The notes under the pieces were generated by a model. The model was not told the DNA's origin. It searched no databases and was given only the letters and a program-made list of their open reading frames with translations. Shown here piece after piece: positions 35,508-45,235 of a stretch of 64,000 nucleotides of DNA; position 1 is the stretch's first letter, and the number at the start of each line of letters is the position of its first letter. The DNA is from Paenibacillus massiliensis 2301065 = DSM 16942 (lineage in GTDB: Bacteria; Bacillota; Bacilli; Paenibacillales; Paenibacillaceae): NCBI RefSeq assembly GCF_000377505.1, contig NZ_KB898185.1, positions 620,001-684,000 of the forward strand, in the 5' to 3' direction. A program made the translations under genes and the position numbers.

Positions 35508-38330
35508 TCATTCCTGAACAGCCAATAGCTTCTGTAGAGCTTCCAATGTAATGGAGGTCGAAGGCTGAAATGCGTGACTCTCCATATACGCCATCAGACT
35601 GTCTCTTAGGGCCCGGGCGACGGTCCGATCAGCCAGTTGATGCTGGAGGTCCATGCCGCACACAAGCAGTGAGCCCTTCCCCACTTGATATTCAAATAGA
35701 TTGGCTAGCCTACGGTTATGATAGAAATTTGGGATGACCTGTACGATGGGATTGAAGGGGTACGGCTCCTCGAAGGCAATGGAGACGGAACGGTCTAATA
35801 AATCCCTCCATGGGTGCTCGGCGTACTCCCTGGAAGGAAACGATTGCAGTGATGGATGATGCTTCTCGATGTATACCCCACAAGGATGATCGGTAGTAAA
35901 ATGAACCGGGCTCCAGAACACCGGATGAAATTTTCCTGGTACAGCATTCTTCAATCCGCTGTCTGAAGCCAGAAACAGTACCTTCTGCCCTGCTTTCAAC
36001 CGTTCCACCGCCTCAGAGCTCAGTACGGTAGTCACATGTATGCGACCAGAATCTGATACATTCCCATCTGTACTGTACAGGAGACTGTTCTCCTCCTCTT
36101 TGTCCTTGTCCTTGTCTTTGTCCTTGTCTTCCTCCTTGTATATCCAGATTGGCCATTCATTCATCACATCGGAATTCCCCCACTGTACAGACACCGTCAG
36201 TCTGGTGTTTTCTGTAATTTTTCGGACTGCATCCGTAGTGAATTTTCCAAGTGGAATGCCTGCTCCAATAGGTATAGATCCACAAGGGATAGAGCCTTGG
36301 TCCAGCACATGATCGCTCTCGTTTTTCAGCAGCCAGTGAATGTCCGCAGCAGGTAGCTCGCAGGGACCGAATTGTGCGATCTCCACCTGTGCCTCAAATA
36401 CCTCCCTATCGCTATAGATACGTTTGGGCATTCGTAGCAGGAGAACAACCGGTCCGCAGAAGCGACGAAACAGCTCAGGCTCTATCAAGCCCTTGGACTG
36501 CCAAAATGCATTGAGAATACCGACCGTTGCTGTGCTTTGGCCAGGAAAATCATGCAAATCCAGCAGCTGAAATCCGCCAAGGTCCGGTGTGCGCAGAGCC
36601 GCCTCGATCTCATCGCGATAGAGCTGAAGTGCCAGCATGCCAGAGCCTCTAACCCACTTTTGGACATCGCCAATCAGCCCTTTGCGCTCTAGGTCCGCTT
36701 GGATAACCTCCAGATTGACCGGCCTTAATGCTCCGGTATATCGTCCAATCTCTGTAACATCTGGATACACCGCGTATTGCCCTATCTCATGTGTGATGAC
36801 AGGGACGTCCCTCAAGGCAGTCGCCGCTTGAAAGTCAAGCTCTGTGGATTCTGTCAGCTCGGTCAGGAAATACTGTCCTCTAGCACCTATGCCATCCACC
36901 GACTGTGCTATGAATATATCGTCTGTTCCATCCACAGGCCGATCCCAATTGGTAGTTAGCGTATAGACTCGGCGCTGATCCGTTGCTTTGAGCTCATTAA
37001 CGATACGGCGCAGTAGTGCAAAATCGCCATTTAATTCATTGCCGTTACTATATACACAGAAGGACGGATGATTGCCATATGCATTCAGCAGCCTTCTCGC
37101 CTCCAGCGGTAAATACTCATAATGCTCAGTGTGTTCGCCTACAGGCATGTTCCATGTATCCATCCACATCGGCGCCTCTGCCTGTACATAGATGCCCAAT
37201 TGATCCGCAGCATCAAAGGCTGCCTTCGGGGGACACCAGGAATGGAAACGAATATGATTCAAGCCATAATCCTTGATGGTCTGAAGCAATGAGACCCAGG
37301 AAGCCAGCTCCATCGGAGGATGACCGGTTAACGGGAAAATACAGCACTCCAGCGTCCCTCTCAAAAAAACTCGGCGCCCATTCACTTCCAGGTGCTTACC
37401 AACCTGGCGAAATGAGCGCATTCCGAATGTATAGTGCTGCTCACTGCTCATGATCTTCTCGCCGTCATTAGCCTGAAGCGTCAGCCTCAGATTATACAGA
37501 TTGGGCACGAACTCATCCCATAGCAAAGCATCCATTCCCATATCATAGTTGATCACAAAAGATAGTCCGGTTAATGGTGGAACTACATAGCTGTACATAC
37601 TTGACGGTATCTGATGTGGCCTTGCTCCCTGCTTAATGGATGCTTCTATATTCAATTCAACCTCAGCCATGGTATCCCATTCATTCTCCAAGACACCCAT
37701 AACCGTTAGCTGTCGGTTGTCCACATCGGGAAATAACTGCACATGGCGAATGAAGATACGCTCCTGCGCGCGAATTTCCAGCTTCCCGATCATCCCGTTC
37801 CAGATCGTCTGCGTCTCATCTGTATAGGCACTTGGCGATGTCCCCAGCTGATGCATATCCCTGTTATCAATCCGTAGAATGATACTATTCGACTCCCCGG
37901 CAGTGACCAGATTCGTAATATCAAATTCATGAGGGGTCGAGAGACTGTCCTGGCGCCCCGCCAACTGACCATTGACCCACAAAGAAGATTCCCACATGAC
38001 ACGTTCCAGATGTAAGGTCATTCGTTTACCTTCCCAATCGTCCGGGAGCTTCACATGATGTTGATACCAGGCTACTCCGACATACCGATAGCGCTGCCGC
38101 AGCGAACGGATCGTGTCCGCGTCCATGAGATCACTCCAGACCTCCACCTCTCCCACTTGATTCGTAGTCAGGGTACCAGGTAATGTTACTTGCCCCTGCT
38201 GCTTCTCATCCCATGAAAGATACCACTGCCCCTGCTCGCCTATATCTGCATAGTCCAATATATAAGCCCATTGCCCATCTAAGGAAATAACCGCACAATC
38301 ATGCTGTGTAGTCAAATGCATATAGAACAT
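35508..38330 (-). CDS. Glycoside hydrolase family 2 enzyme (large, with Asp-Lys repeat)
   Basis: A cytoplasmic retaining glycosidase of the beta-galactosidase/beta-glucuronidase family, 940 residues without signal peptide. Domain order: jelly-roll sugar-binding domain (about 15-190), immunoglobulin-like domain (about 190-310), TIM barrel (about 310-600), then extra beta domains. The acid/base is E432 (SNGNELNG) and the nucleophile E515 (VITHEIGQ). The C-terminal part contains a low-complexity stretch of five Asp-Lys pairs flanked by Glu, encoded by hexamer repeats at 36099-36128, probably a surface linker. It is divergent from an AraC gene at 38428, its likely activator. Substrate unknown. 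Confidence 0.88.
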   Translation of the reverse strand: MFYMHLTTQHDCAVISLDGQWAYILDYADIGEQGQWYLSWDEKQQGQVTLPGTLTTNQVGEVEVWSDLMDADTIRSLRQRYRYVGVAWYQHHVKLPDDWEGKRMTLHLERVMWESSLWVNGQLAGRQDSLSTPHEFDITNLVTAGESNSIILRIDNRDMHQLGTSPSAYTDETQTIWNGMIGKLEIRAQERIFIRHVQLFPDVDNRQLTVMGVLENEWDTMAEVELNIEASIKQGARPHQIPSSMYSYVVPPLTGLSFVINYDMGMDALLWDEFVPNLYNLRLTLQANDGEKIMSSEQHYTFGMRSFRQVGKHLEVNGRRVFLRGTLECCIFPLTGHPPMELASWVSLLQTIKDYGLNHIRFHSWCPPKAAFDAADQLGIYVQAEAPMWMDTWNMPVGEHTEHYEYLPLEARRLLNAYGNHPSFCVYSNGNELNGDFALLRRIVNELKATDQRRVYTLTTNWDRPVDGTDDIFIAQSVDGIGARGQYFLTELTESTELDFQAATALRDVPVITHEIGQYAVYPDVTEIGRYTGALRPVNLEVIQADLERKGLIGDVQKWVRGSGMLALQLYRDEIEAALRTPDLGGFQLLDLHDFPGQSTATVGILNAFWQSKGLIEPELFRRFCGPVVLLLRMPKRIYSDREVFEAQVEIAQFGPCELPAADIHWLLKNESDHVLDQGSIPCGSIPIGAGIPLGKFTTDAVRKITENTRLTVSVQWGNSDVMNEWPIWIYKEEDKDKDKDKDKEEENSLLYSTDGNVSDSGRIHVTTVLSSEAVERLKAGQKVLFLASDSGLKNAVPGKFHPVFWSPVHFTTDHPCGVYIEKHHPSLQSFPSREYAEHPWRDLLDRSVSIAFEEPYPFNPIVQVIPNFYHNRRLANLFEYQVGKGSLLVCGMDLQHQLADRTVARALRDSLMAYMESHAFQPSTSITLEALQKLLAVQE
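36099..36128 (-). repeat. Hexanucleotide tandem repeat inside the GH2 gene
   Basis: Five 6-bp units (TTTGTC or CTTGTC on the plus strand) encode Asp-Lys pairs. Because the unit is a multiple of three, copy-number changes would lengthen or shorten the linker without shifting the frame. Confidence 0.85.
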
Positions 38331-38427
38331 CCCTTCCTCTCAGCAGCTTTTGACAATATAGCGATCATCTATTGTGCTGTGTGTACTTCTGATTGTAAGA
38401 TAGGATAGATCGGAAAGGAATGATAAT

Positions 38428-39282
38428 ATGGCTGTTAAACCTAACTATCCTGCTGTTCGCAAATCGAATAAGCAAGCCCCCCATCCACCAGGCATTCTGG
38501 TATCCGATCATTATCGTGAGCCTTACGGATATAAGTGCCAGCGTCCCGAGGGCACCAAGGACTGGCTAATTATGTACACGTTATCAGGCCAAGGGCGGAT
38601 TCGGAATGGTAACGGAGGCTATCTGGAGTGTATACCAGGCTCAGTGACTCTCCTCTCTCCCGGAACACCGCAAGAATACTTCACTACTGAAGACATGATC
38701 TGGGAGAAAATGTGGGCTCATTTCATCCCGCGCATCACCTGGGTTGATTGGATGCCTTCCAGCAATACGGATGGACCTGTATATCAGATCAATATTACTG
38801 ATAAGAGCACCCGCGCTTCCATCGAATCGGCGTTTCGCCGTGTGCTTTCCTACCGCTTGGACCCATTTGCATTGCTACGAGATGAGCTCACTCTCAACGC
38901 TCTGGAAGAGATCATTCTATTGCTCTCCGGGCTGCAGTCCGACAAGAAAACTTTGGACCCCCGCATTCGGGAGGTTCTCAATATCCTTGTGGAGCAATAC
39001 GCAGAGGATCATCCGATCAAGGAGCTGGCGCACAAAGTATGTCTTTCCCCGTCAAGACTCTCGCACCTATTCAAAGAGCAGGTAGGGGATTCGATTATTG
39101 AGAGCTTGATGAAGTATAGACTCAGACAAGCCGAGAAGCTCCTGCAATATACATTCCGTCCCATCACCGAAATTGCACTGGATGTGGGCTTTCATTCATC
39201 GGACTATTTCTCAAGGCAATTCGCTTCTTATTATGGAGTAACGCCTTCCCATTTCCGTAAGCAGCATCGAGAGCAATCGTGA
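38428..39282 (+). CDS. AraC-family regulator with cupin sensor
   Basis: A 284-residue cytoplasmic sugar-responsive activator. The N-terminal cupin (about 35-160) shows the ligand-pocket style IMYTLSGQGRI and GSVTLLSPGTPQEY. The C-terminal AraC helix-turn-helix pair (about 180-280) has SRLSHLFKEQ and ends in GVTPSHFRKQH. The start follows GGAAAGGAATG. It is divergent from the GH2 gene at 35508 across 97 bp, so both promoters overlap and it very probably controls that enzyme. It shares a terminator with the GH42 gene at its 3' side. Confidence 0.9.
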   Translation: MAVKPNYPAVRKSNKQAPHPPGILVSDHYREPYGYKCQRPEGTKDWLIMYTLSGQGRIRNGNGGYLECIPGSVTLLSPGTPQEYFTTEDMIWEKMWAHFIPRITWVDWMPSSNTDGPVYQINITDKSTRASIESAFRRVLSYRLDPFALLRDELTLNALEEIILLLSGLQSDKKTLDPRIREVLNILVEQYAEDHPIKELAHKVCLSPSRLSHLFKEQVGDSIIESLMKYRLRQAEKLLQYTFRPITEIALDVGFHSSDYFSRQFASYYGVTPSHFRKQHREQS

Positions 39283-39422
39283 TAGCTCATACAAGCCATA
39301 CGTTAAGTACATGAAGAACATCTTTCGACGTACTATCATAGAAGACAGACCGCCTTTAATGGAGTTTTTCTTTCGTATTTTCGGATGGCTCAGCTCCGCT
39401 GAAAACATATACATTCTATCCA

Positions 39423-39480
39423 TTAAAAAAGCCCCGTAGAATAGACTTGGCGGTCACCAAAATCTGTTCCACGGGGCTTT
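39423..39480. terminator. Bidirectional terminator between AraC and GH42 genes
   Basis: AAAGCCCCGT (39428-39437) pairs with ACGGGGCTTT (39471-39480) across a 33-nt loop. A run of A at 39424-39430 provides the T-tract for the minus strand, ending the galactoside operon. Confidence 0.82.
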
Positions 39481-39485
39481 GCTTA

Positions 39486-41555
39486 CTACTTCACCGCACG
39501 GCGTCGCAGAATGCAAGCACCGTTGACAGGTAGCTCTACTTGACCTGAGAGTACGTCACCAGATTCCATATTCTCATATTCCTCACCGTCCAGCTCAATC
39601 GTAACGATCGTACCTGAGAAATTCAGCAAGAACACGTAATCCGTATCACCGTCGGTTCGCAATTGCGCAGTCACACCTGCTGGGAGCTTACTTTGAAGAG
39701 CACGTGTTACCTGCTTCTCTTCAACAAGCCCTGCATAGAATAATTGATAGAACAGAGGTTCATGTACCCGAGCCGCAAGATAATAGGCTTGACCCTCGCC
39801 AAAATGATTCACGGTAAGCACTGGACGTCCCGCGTAGAAGTCATCACCATACACAGCCAGCACTTCTGCCGTCTCGGTGTGGATTAACTCACACAATTCC
39901 CGTATCTCAAACGAACCCTCAAAGCCCAGCGAATTGCCAGCATCCATCACCAAGGCATTGCGATCCTGGTCGTGCAGCCCCTCGATCTCCTCCGCCCAGA
40001 TGCCGGCTACGGTCCGCAATGGACCCGGAAAGCCACCCAGATAGCACAGGTCACTTTCATTCACGATACCACTCCAGTAGGTGATAACTACAGTGCCACC
40101 CTCGCTGACGAATCTTTCAATCTTCTCCCCTGTTTCTTGCCTTAGAAGGTAAGCCATTGGCAGTAGTAATAGCTTATAGCCCGAGAAATCATCATGGGAG
40201 CCAACAATATCTACGGGTACCCCCATATCCCACAATGCACGGTAATGCTGCATCACGGTCTCCTCATAATGAAGACCACTGTTGCGTGGGCCTTGTGCGT
40301 CATTTATCGCCCAGCGATTATCCCAGTCGGCCAGAATTGCAGCTTCAGCTGGAACCAGCGTGCCGATCAAGTCTGTAAGCTGCCCCAGCGTCTTGCCTAG
40401 CTCAGCTACATCCTCAAATACACGATTGTGCTCGTGGCCAACATGATCCACCACGGCCCCATGGAATTTCTCGCTGGCGCCGCGGCTCTTACGCCACTGG
40501 AAATACTGTACGGTATCAGCCCCGTGTGCAACAGCCTGCAAGGAGGACAATTTATGCATGCCAGGTCGTTTCAGCTTGCTCACAGCCTGCCAATTCGTCA
40601 AGCTGGGCGTGCTCTCCATCAGCATGAATGGCTTTTTCTTCAATGAACGAAACAGATCATGATTGAAGGCGAACCATGAGGCTACATTACGATCCGAGGG
40701 CGCTTCGTGCCATGCCGGGTACGCATCCCAGGAAATCACGTCCAGCTCCTCAGCAAACTTATGATAATCCAGCCCATAGAACCAGTCCATCATGTTCGTC
40801 GTGCACGGTAGCTCAGGGTTGGCTGCCTTGAGCGGGAGCACCTCGTGCTTATAAAAGTCCAGTGTTTGATCGGATACAAAACGCCGCCAATCCAGATTTT
40901 GTCCATGGACAGCGTTCTCTCCGTGAGGCGCTGGCGACTCCACCTGCGACCAATCCGTATACGTGTGGCTCCAGAAGGTTGCCCACCAAGCGTGATTTAA
41001 CGCCTCCATGGAACCATACTTCACCTTCACCCATTCGCGGAACGCCGCTTGGCAGTAATCGCAGTGGCACTCACCGCCCATTTCGTTCGAAATGTGCCAG
41101 CCCAAGACGGCAGGATGATGGGCATACCTTTCAGCGAGTCGCGAGTTCATAATCTTTGTCTTCTCCCGGTAGACGGGCGAGGTGTAGCAGTGATTATGAC
41201 GCAGTCCATGCAGATTGCGAATGCGGTTAGCTTCGACTCGCAATACTTCAGGATACTTCTGCGACATCCAGGCTGGTCTTGCACCACTAGGTGTAGCGAG
41301 CCATGCATAGATGCCATTCTCTGCAAATGTGTCCAAGACATGATCTAACCACTCGAACTCAAAGCGTCCTTCCTCCGGCTCCAGTGCTGACCAAGCAAAG
41401 ATCCCCACAGACATTACGTTACAATTTGCCAGCTTCATCAGCCGAATATCTTCTGCGAAAATCCGAGGATCATGCAGCCATTGCTCAGGATTATAATCTG
41501 CACCATGCATGAATACTGGAAGCTTGTTACTGATCGGCGCGACTTTATGTGACAT
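39486..41555 (-). CDS. Beta-galactosidase, GH42
   Basis: Removes terminal beta-galactose from oligosaccharides in the cytoplasm. The 689 residues have the GH42 order: TIM barrel (about 10-390), trimerisation domain, C-terminal beta domain. Acid/base E158 (HISNEMG) and nucleophile E314 (FMLMESTP) are intact. C123, C163, C165 and C168 form the zinc cluster seen in many GH42 enzymes. It is the last gene of the importer 3 operon, 67 bp after the binding-protein gene, so importer 3 very likely brings in a galactoside or galacto-oligosaccharide (for example from arabinogalactan or galactan). Confidence 0.95.
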   Translation of the reverse strand: MSHKVAPISNKLPVFMHGADYNPEQWLHDPRIFAEDIRLMKLANCNVMSVGIFAWSALEPEEGRFEFEWLDHVLDTFAENGIYAWLATPSGARPAWMSQKYPEVLRVEANRIRNLHGLRHNHCYTSPVYREKTKIMNSRLAERYAHHPAVLGWHISNEMGGECHCDYCQAAFREWVKVKYGSMEALNHAWWATFWSHTYTDWSQVESPAPHGENAVHGQNLDWRRFVSDQTLDFYKHEVLPLKAANPELPCTTNMMDWFYGLDYHKFAEELDVISWDAYPAWHEAPSDRNVASWFAFNHDLFRSLKKKPFMLMESTPSLTNWQAVSKLKRPGMHKLSSLQAVAHGADTVQYFQWRKSRGASEKFHGAVVDHVGHEHNRVFEDVAELGKTLGQLTDLIGTLVPAEAAILADWDNRWAINDAQGPRNSGLHYEETVMQHYRALWDMGVPVDIVGSHDDFSGYKLLLLPMAYLLRQETGEKIERFVSEGGTVVITYWSGIVNESDLCYLGGFPGPLRTVAGIWAEEIEGLHDQDRNALVMDAGNSLGFEGSFEIRELCELIHTETAEVLAVYGDDFYAGRPVLTVNHFGEGQAYYLAARVHEPLFYQLFYAGLVEEKQVTRALQSKLPAGVTAQLRTDGDTDYVFLLNFSGTIVTIELDGEEYENMESGDVLSGQVELPVNGACILRRRAVK

Positions 41556-41622
41556 CTTTATTCATCTCCCCTGTTGTCTATGAAAAAGAGAAAGAGGGGA
41601 CTAGCCCCTCAACCTGTGCTCA

Positions 41623-43158
41623 TCACTTGGCAAGAAAAGCATCAATCTGCGATTGCATCTCTTGCTGAACTTTATCGATTCCCGCGGCCTTGAGCTGAGA
41701 ATTCAGGGCTGCCAGTCCTTGATCCAGATCCTGAATGAGTCCGTACTCAAGCGGAATGCCGTAGCGCACCATAACATTACTAATATTAGCTACTTCGGAC
41801 TTCACCTTGGCATCGTCGAATACAAATGTCTCCAATGGATAGTGGTATACATTTTCCTGCCAATTGTTAAAGATGTCGTCTGCTTCTACTGGATAAGAGG
41901 AGTCCTGACGATTCAAATAGGAGTTCCAGCCCCAGTTCGAGAATCCTGTGTAGTTACTTGCACTTGGTCCTGGTGAGAACTTGTCATCGCCTTCCGGGTT
42001 GTAGTGCGTACCAGCAATACCGTACATCGTTAAATAATGAATCTCCTTGTCGTTCTGTAGCAGATCAATCAGCATTAATGCCTTCTCTGGCTGCTTGGTA
42101 GTCGCGTGAATAGCGATCCCGTTCTGCGTCGAAATGGCCCCAAGCTTCTTGCTGCCAGGTGTAATATCTGCAATCGCATATTCTTGCTCTGGTGTATCGC
42201 GACGGGCTTCCGCCAAATTGAATGCCGTTGTACCGAGATTGTGTGCGTACGAGGATACCTTACCAGCCTTCATGTCTTGCCAGATATCATTCTTATTGGT
42301 CACCACATTCTTCGACCATGCTCCGTTATCAGACAAATCTTTATAATAGCCTAGCAGGGATTTGAATTCTGCAGTTTCATATACATTGAACACCTTGCCA
42401 GTCGTATCATCCAGCTTGTAGGCCAGCGGAATACGCAGATCGACAACCTTGAAATCATTATTTTGCTCCAGTGCAATCTGATCCAGCTCATGCCATCTCC
42501 AGCCATCAGCAGCTTTTGCCCCAAAAGCCGTAATTCCCTTCTCATTCGCCGCAACCGTCTTCAGATAATTCGCATAGGTATCCAAGCTATTAATAGCTGG
42601 CAAGTCGTATTTCTTGCGAAGATCCTCACGGTACAGTACAACCTTGTTGGTGATCTCCAGATTATTGTTAGGAACCATATACAATTTGCCGTTGATTTTT
42701 GCCTGATCCCACGATACCTTAGGCATTTTCTCCCACGTTAGTGGCGCATTTTTTTGCAGCATCTCATCTGTAATTTCCAGGAATCCGCCTTTAATGGCCT
42801 GATCGTTATAGTAAGCCCAGCTTGAGGTATATACCAGATCAAAATCTTCATTTGCGGCAAATTTCAATGGATATTTCTGATTCCAATCGGACCAATCCAG
42901 GAACTCCACTTCGAGAGTCGCATTCATTTTTTCCTTCAGCTTCTTGTTCAGCTCAGCGAAGACAAGATCATAATCAACCGGCTTTCCGCCAAGAAGGATC
43001 ATCTTGAGCTTAACCTCGCCTGCTGCTCCCGACGCTCCCGAGCCTTCGTTTGCAGTATTCTCATTACTTCCCCCGCAGGCCGCCAGGACAGCAGACAAGA
43101 CCAAAATAAGGGCAAGCAGCACTACAGTAGATTTAGCAGATGTATACTTATGTCTCAT
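41623..43158 (-). CDS. Extracellular sugar-binding lipoprotein of importer 3
   Basis: Captures the oligosaccharide for the permeases at 43.2-45.1 kb. Signal peptide with lipobox LAAC, a Gly/Asn/Ser-rich tether, and a binding fold of about 470 residues. It shares segments with the importer 2 lipoprotein (FLDWSDWNQKYPL here, TTWTDWDQKYKLL there). The ATG at 43158 is preferred to one at 43176, having a GGGGGTT site 6 nt upstream. Its ligand is probably a beta-galactoside because a GH42 enzyme follows directly. Confidence 0.92.
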   Translation of the reverse strand: MRHKYTSAKSTVVLLALILVLSAVLAACGGSNENTANEGSGASGAAGEVKLKMILLGGKPVDYDLVFAELNKKLKEKMNATLEVEFLDWSDWNQKYPLKFAANEDFDLVYTSSWAYYNDQAIKGGFLEITDEMLQKNAPLTWEKMPKVSWDQAKINGKLYMVPNNNLEITNKVVLYREDLRKKYDLPAINSLDTYANYLKTVAANEKGITAFGAKAADGWRWHELDQIALEQNNDFKVVDLRIPLAYKLDDTTGKVFNVYETAEFKSLLGYYKDLSDNGAWSKNVVTNKNDIWQDMKAGKVSSYAHNLGTTAFNLAEARRDTPEQEYAIADITPGSKKLGAISTQNGIAIHATTKQPEKALMLIDLLQNDKEIHYLTMYGIAGTHYNPEGDDKFSPGPSASNYTGFSNWGWNSYLNRQDSSYPVEADDIFNNWQENVYHYPLETFVFDDAKVKSEVANISNVMVRYGIPLEYGLIQDLDQGLAALNSQLKAAGIDKVQQEMQSQIDAFLAK

Positions 43159-43196
43159 GGTCGTAACCCCCATCAAATATTGTTAACAATATGAAC

Positions 43197-44111
43197 TCAT
43201 CCTTTTACAGCACCAATCGTAAGACCCTTCACAAAATAGCGTTGAATAAACGGATACAGGAGAAGAATCGGGCCAATCGCCACAATAGTCATCGCCATTT
43301 TAAGGCTTTCTGTAGGAATCTGGAGATTCACGACCGCCCCCGACGAGATCATTGCCTTTCGCATACCATCCATATTCCCTAACATCTTGTACAAATAATA
43401 TTGCAGTGGCATCAGATCTTCTTTCGTTATAAATAGCATGGCATGATACCAGTCATTCCAATACCCTAGAGCTATGAACAAACCGATCGTTGCCAATGCA
43501 GGCTTGGACAACGGGAGAATGAGACGCGTGAAGATCAGGAAATCTCCTGCTCCGTCAATTTTTGCAGATTCCGTAATGGCTTCTGGAATACCATGCATGA
43601 AAGACTTCATGACGATAATATAGAAGACATTCATCAGCATCGGCAATACCAATACAAGAAACGTATCATTCAAATGCAGATAATTAACAATCATTAAGTA
43701 CCATGGAACCAAGCCTCCGCTGAACAGCGTGGTGAAGAAGAAGAAGAATGAAAATCCGTTCCGCCACTTAAAATCTCTTCGCGCCAGCACATATGCCGTC
43801 ATCGACGTCAGGAACAAGCCAATGACCGTTCCGACAACCGTCACGCTGATCGTGACTGCATAGGCTTTTATCAACTGCTCTGGAAATTCGAAGAGCAGGC
43901 TGTATGCATCCAGTGAGAACACCGAGGGAATGAGTTGGTATCCGTTCTCGATGATGCTGCTCTCCTCCGTCAGTGACGACGAGAGTACGAGGATGAATGG
44001 AACCAGGCAGATGAGCGAGATGATCGCGAGCAGGAGGTAACCAATAATCTGAAGCAGCCATTCATCGGCGCTTCTCCTACTCACCGTGCTACTTGTTACT
44101 TGTGTACTCAT
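43197..44111 (-). CDS. Sugar ABC importer permease, LplC type (importer 3)
   Basis: Membrane subunit of importer 3, 304 residues, six predicted TM helices. The EAA loop reads ESAKIDGAGDFLIFTRLILP and the protein ends in KGLTIGAVKG, like its importer 2 counterpart. The start has an AAAGGAG site. It lies 39 bp after the LplB-type permease and 38 bp before the binding-protein gene. Confidence 0.92.
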   Translation of the reverse strand: MSTQVTSSTVSRRSADEWLLQIIGYLLLAIISLICLVPFILVLSSSLTEESSIIENGYQLIPSVFSLDAYSLLFEFPEQLIKAYAVTISVTVVGTVIGLFLTSMTAYVLARRDFKWRNGFSFFFFFTTLFSGGLVPWYLMIVNYLHLNDTFLVLVLPMLMNVFYIIVMKSFMHGIPEAITESAKIDGAGDFLIFTRLILPLSKPALATIGLFIALGYWNDWYHAMLFITKEDLMPLQYYLYKMLGNMDGMRKAMISSGAVVNLQIPTESLKMAMTIVAIGPILLLYPFIQRYFVKGLTIGAVKG

Positions 44112-44150
44112 GTTGAATTACTCCTTTCTAAGCACCTGTGCAAACCTGCT

Positions 44151-45071
44151 CTAGAACAACGCGCGGTCCTTATCATATTTACGTACAGCATAGTTAGCCA
44201 GCAGAATAGTCACGAACCCGAGTACCGACTGATAGAATCCGACAGCTGAGGACATTCCGATATCATTGGCTGTAGTTAACGAGCGGAACACGAACGTATC
44301 AATGACATCGGTGTTTCCGAACAAGAGGCCATTGTTGCCGACCATATTGTAGAACATCCCAAAATCACCACGGAATATGTTGCCAACTGCGAGAAGCACC
44401 AGAATGATGACCGTTGGATACAGATTCGGTATCGTAATCCTGAAGATGCGTTGGAACACATTGGCACCATCAATCTCAGCAGCTTCATACATCTCTGTAT
44501 CAATGCTCGTAATGGCTGCCAAATACATAATGGAGCCGTAGCCGACCGCTTTCCAAGCTGCTACAAGCACCAGCAAAAATGGCCAATAAGCAGCCGTGTT
44601 ATAAATATCCACCGGTTCCATACCCACGGCTTGCAGCACAACGTTAATCATGCCGAAATCGTAGCTGAACAGATTGTAAGCAATGGCGCCAACAACGACC
44701 CAGGATATAAAATAGGGCAGAAATAGCATGGTCTGAAAGATTTTTCTGAACCATTTGTTCGCCACCTCGAACAGTAAAATCGCCATCGTGATTTGCAGCA
44801 CGTTATTCACAATAATAAAGGCGATATTGTATAAAGCCGTGTTGCGGGTCACCTGCCATGCCTGACCTGATTCAAAGAAAAAACGAAAGTTGTCCAGCCC
44901 ATTCCAGGGGCTGCCGAAGATCCCACCTTCGTACGTGAATTGCTTAAAGGCCATAACTACCCCAGCCATTGGAACATAAGCAAACACAAGAAAGAACAGC
45001 AGACCTGGTGCCAGCATGAGCAACAAGGTACGATATTTTACCACGTCACTCCAAAAGCCGCTTCGATTCAT
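44151..45071 (-). CDS. Sugar ABC importer permease, LplB type (importer 3)
   Basis: First gene of the galactoside importer operon, about 306 residues with six TM helices. The LplB N-terminus (LLMLAPGLLFFLVFAYVPMAGVVMAF, recognisable by its FAYVPMAG core) and the EAA loop (EMYEAAEIDGANVFQRIFRI) are present. I choose the ATG at 45071, placed 6 nt after AGAGGTG; a GTG at 45080 overlaps that site. Upstream lie a TATAAT -10 and a cre site, and a terminator separates it from yesN-like, so the operon has its own, weak, activator-dependent promoter. Confidence 0.92.
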   Translation of the reverse strand: MNRSGFWSDVVKYRTLLLMLAPGLLFFLVFAYVPMAGVVMAFKQFTYEGGIFGSPWNGLDNFRFFFESGQAWQVTRNTALYNIAFIIVNNVLQITMAILLFEVANKWFRKIFQTMLFLPYFISWVVVGAIAYNLFSYDFGMINVVLQAVGMEPVDIYNTAAYWPFLLVLVAAWKAVGYGSIMYLAAITSIDTEMYEAAEIDGANVFQRIFRITIPNLYPTVIILVLLAVGNIFRGDFGMFYNMVGNNGLLFGNTDVIDTFVFRSLTTANDIGMSSAVGFYQSVLGFVTILLANYAVRKYDKDRALF

Positions 45072-45099
45072 AGATGTCACCTCTCATGTAACCGTATAA

Positions 45100-45126
45100 G
45101 GTTAGCGTTTTCATACTCTGATTATA
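45100..45126 (-). promoter_or_regulatory. Promoter and cre site of the galactoside importer operon
   Basis: On the minus strand a perfect TATAAT (45126-45121) has no recognisable -35, which fits activation by the YesN-type regulator. Just downstream, TGAAAACGCTAACC (45113-45100) matches the CcpA site consensus in all but its last base. The operon is thus predicted to need an inducer and to be repressed by glucose. Confidence 0.7.
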
Positions 45127-45195
45127 GGCTGTATGAGAGCTCCTACGGCATTAAGGCAAGCAACTAAATATTATACTCATTCTACGATTCGAACG

Positions 45196-45226
45196 AAAAA
45201 GCGTCAGAGCCTGATCGCTCTGACGC
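45196..45226 (-). terminator. Terminator of the yesMN-like operon
   Basis: A perfect 10-bp stem (45201-45210 with 45217-45226) is followed on the minus strand by five T residues. It lies 10 bp after the response-regulator stop and ahead of the importer promoter. Confidence 0.88.
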
Positions 45227-45235
45227 TAGCCGCAA

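Noticed and set aside
36099..36128. On-off phase variation through the hexamer repeat
   Set aside because: The unit is six bases, so slippage keeps the frame and cannot switch the gene off.
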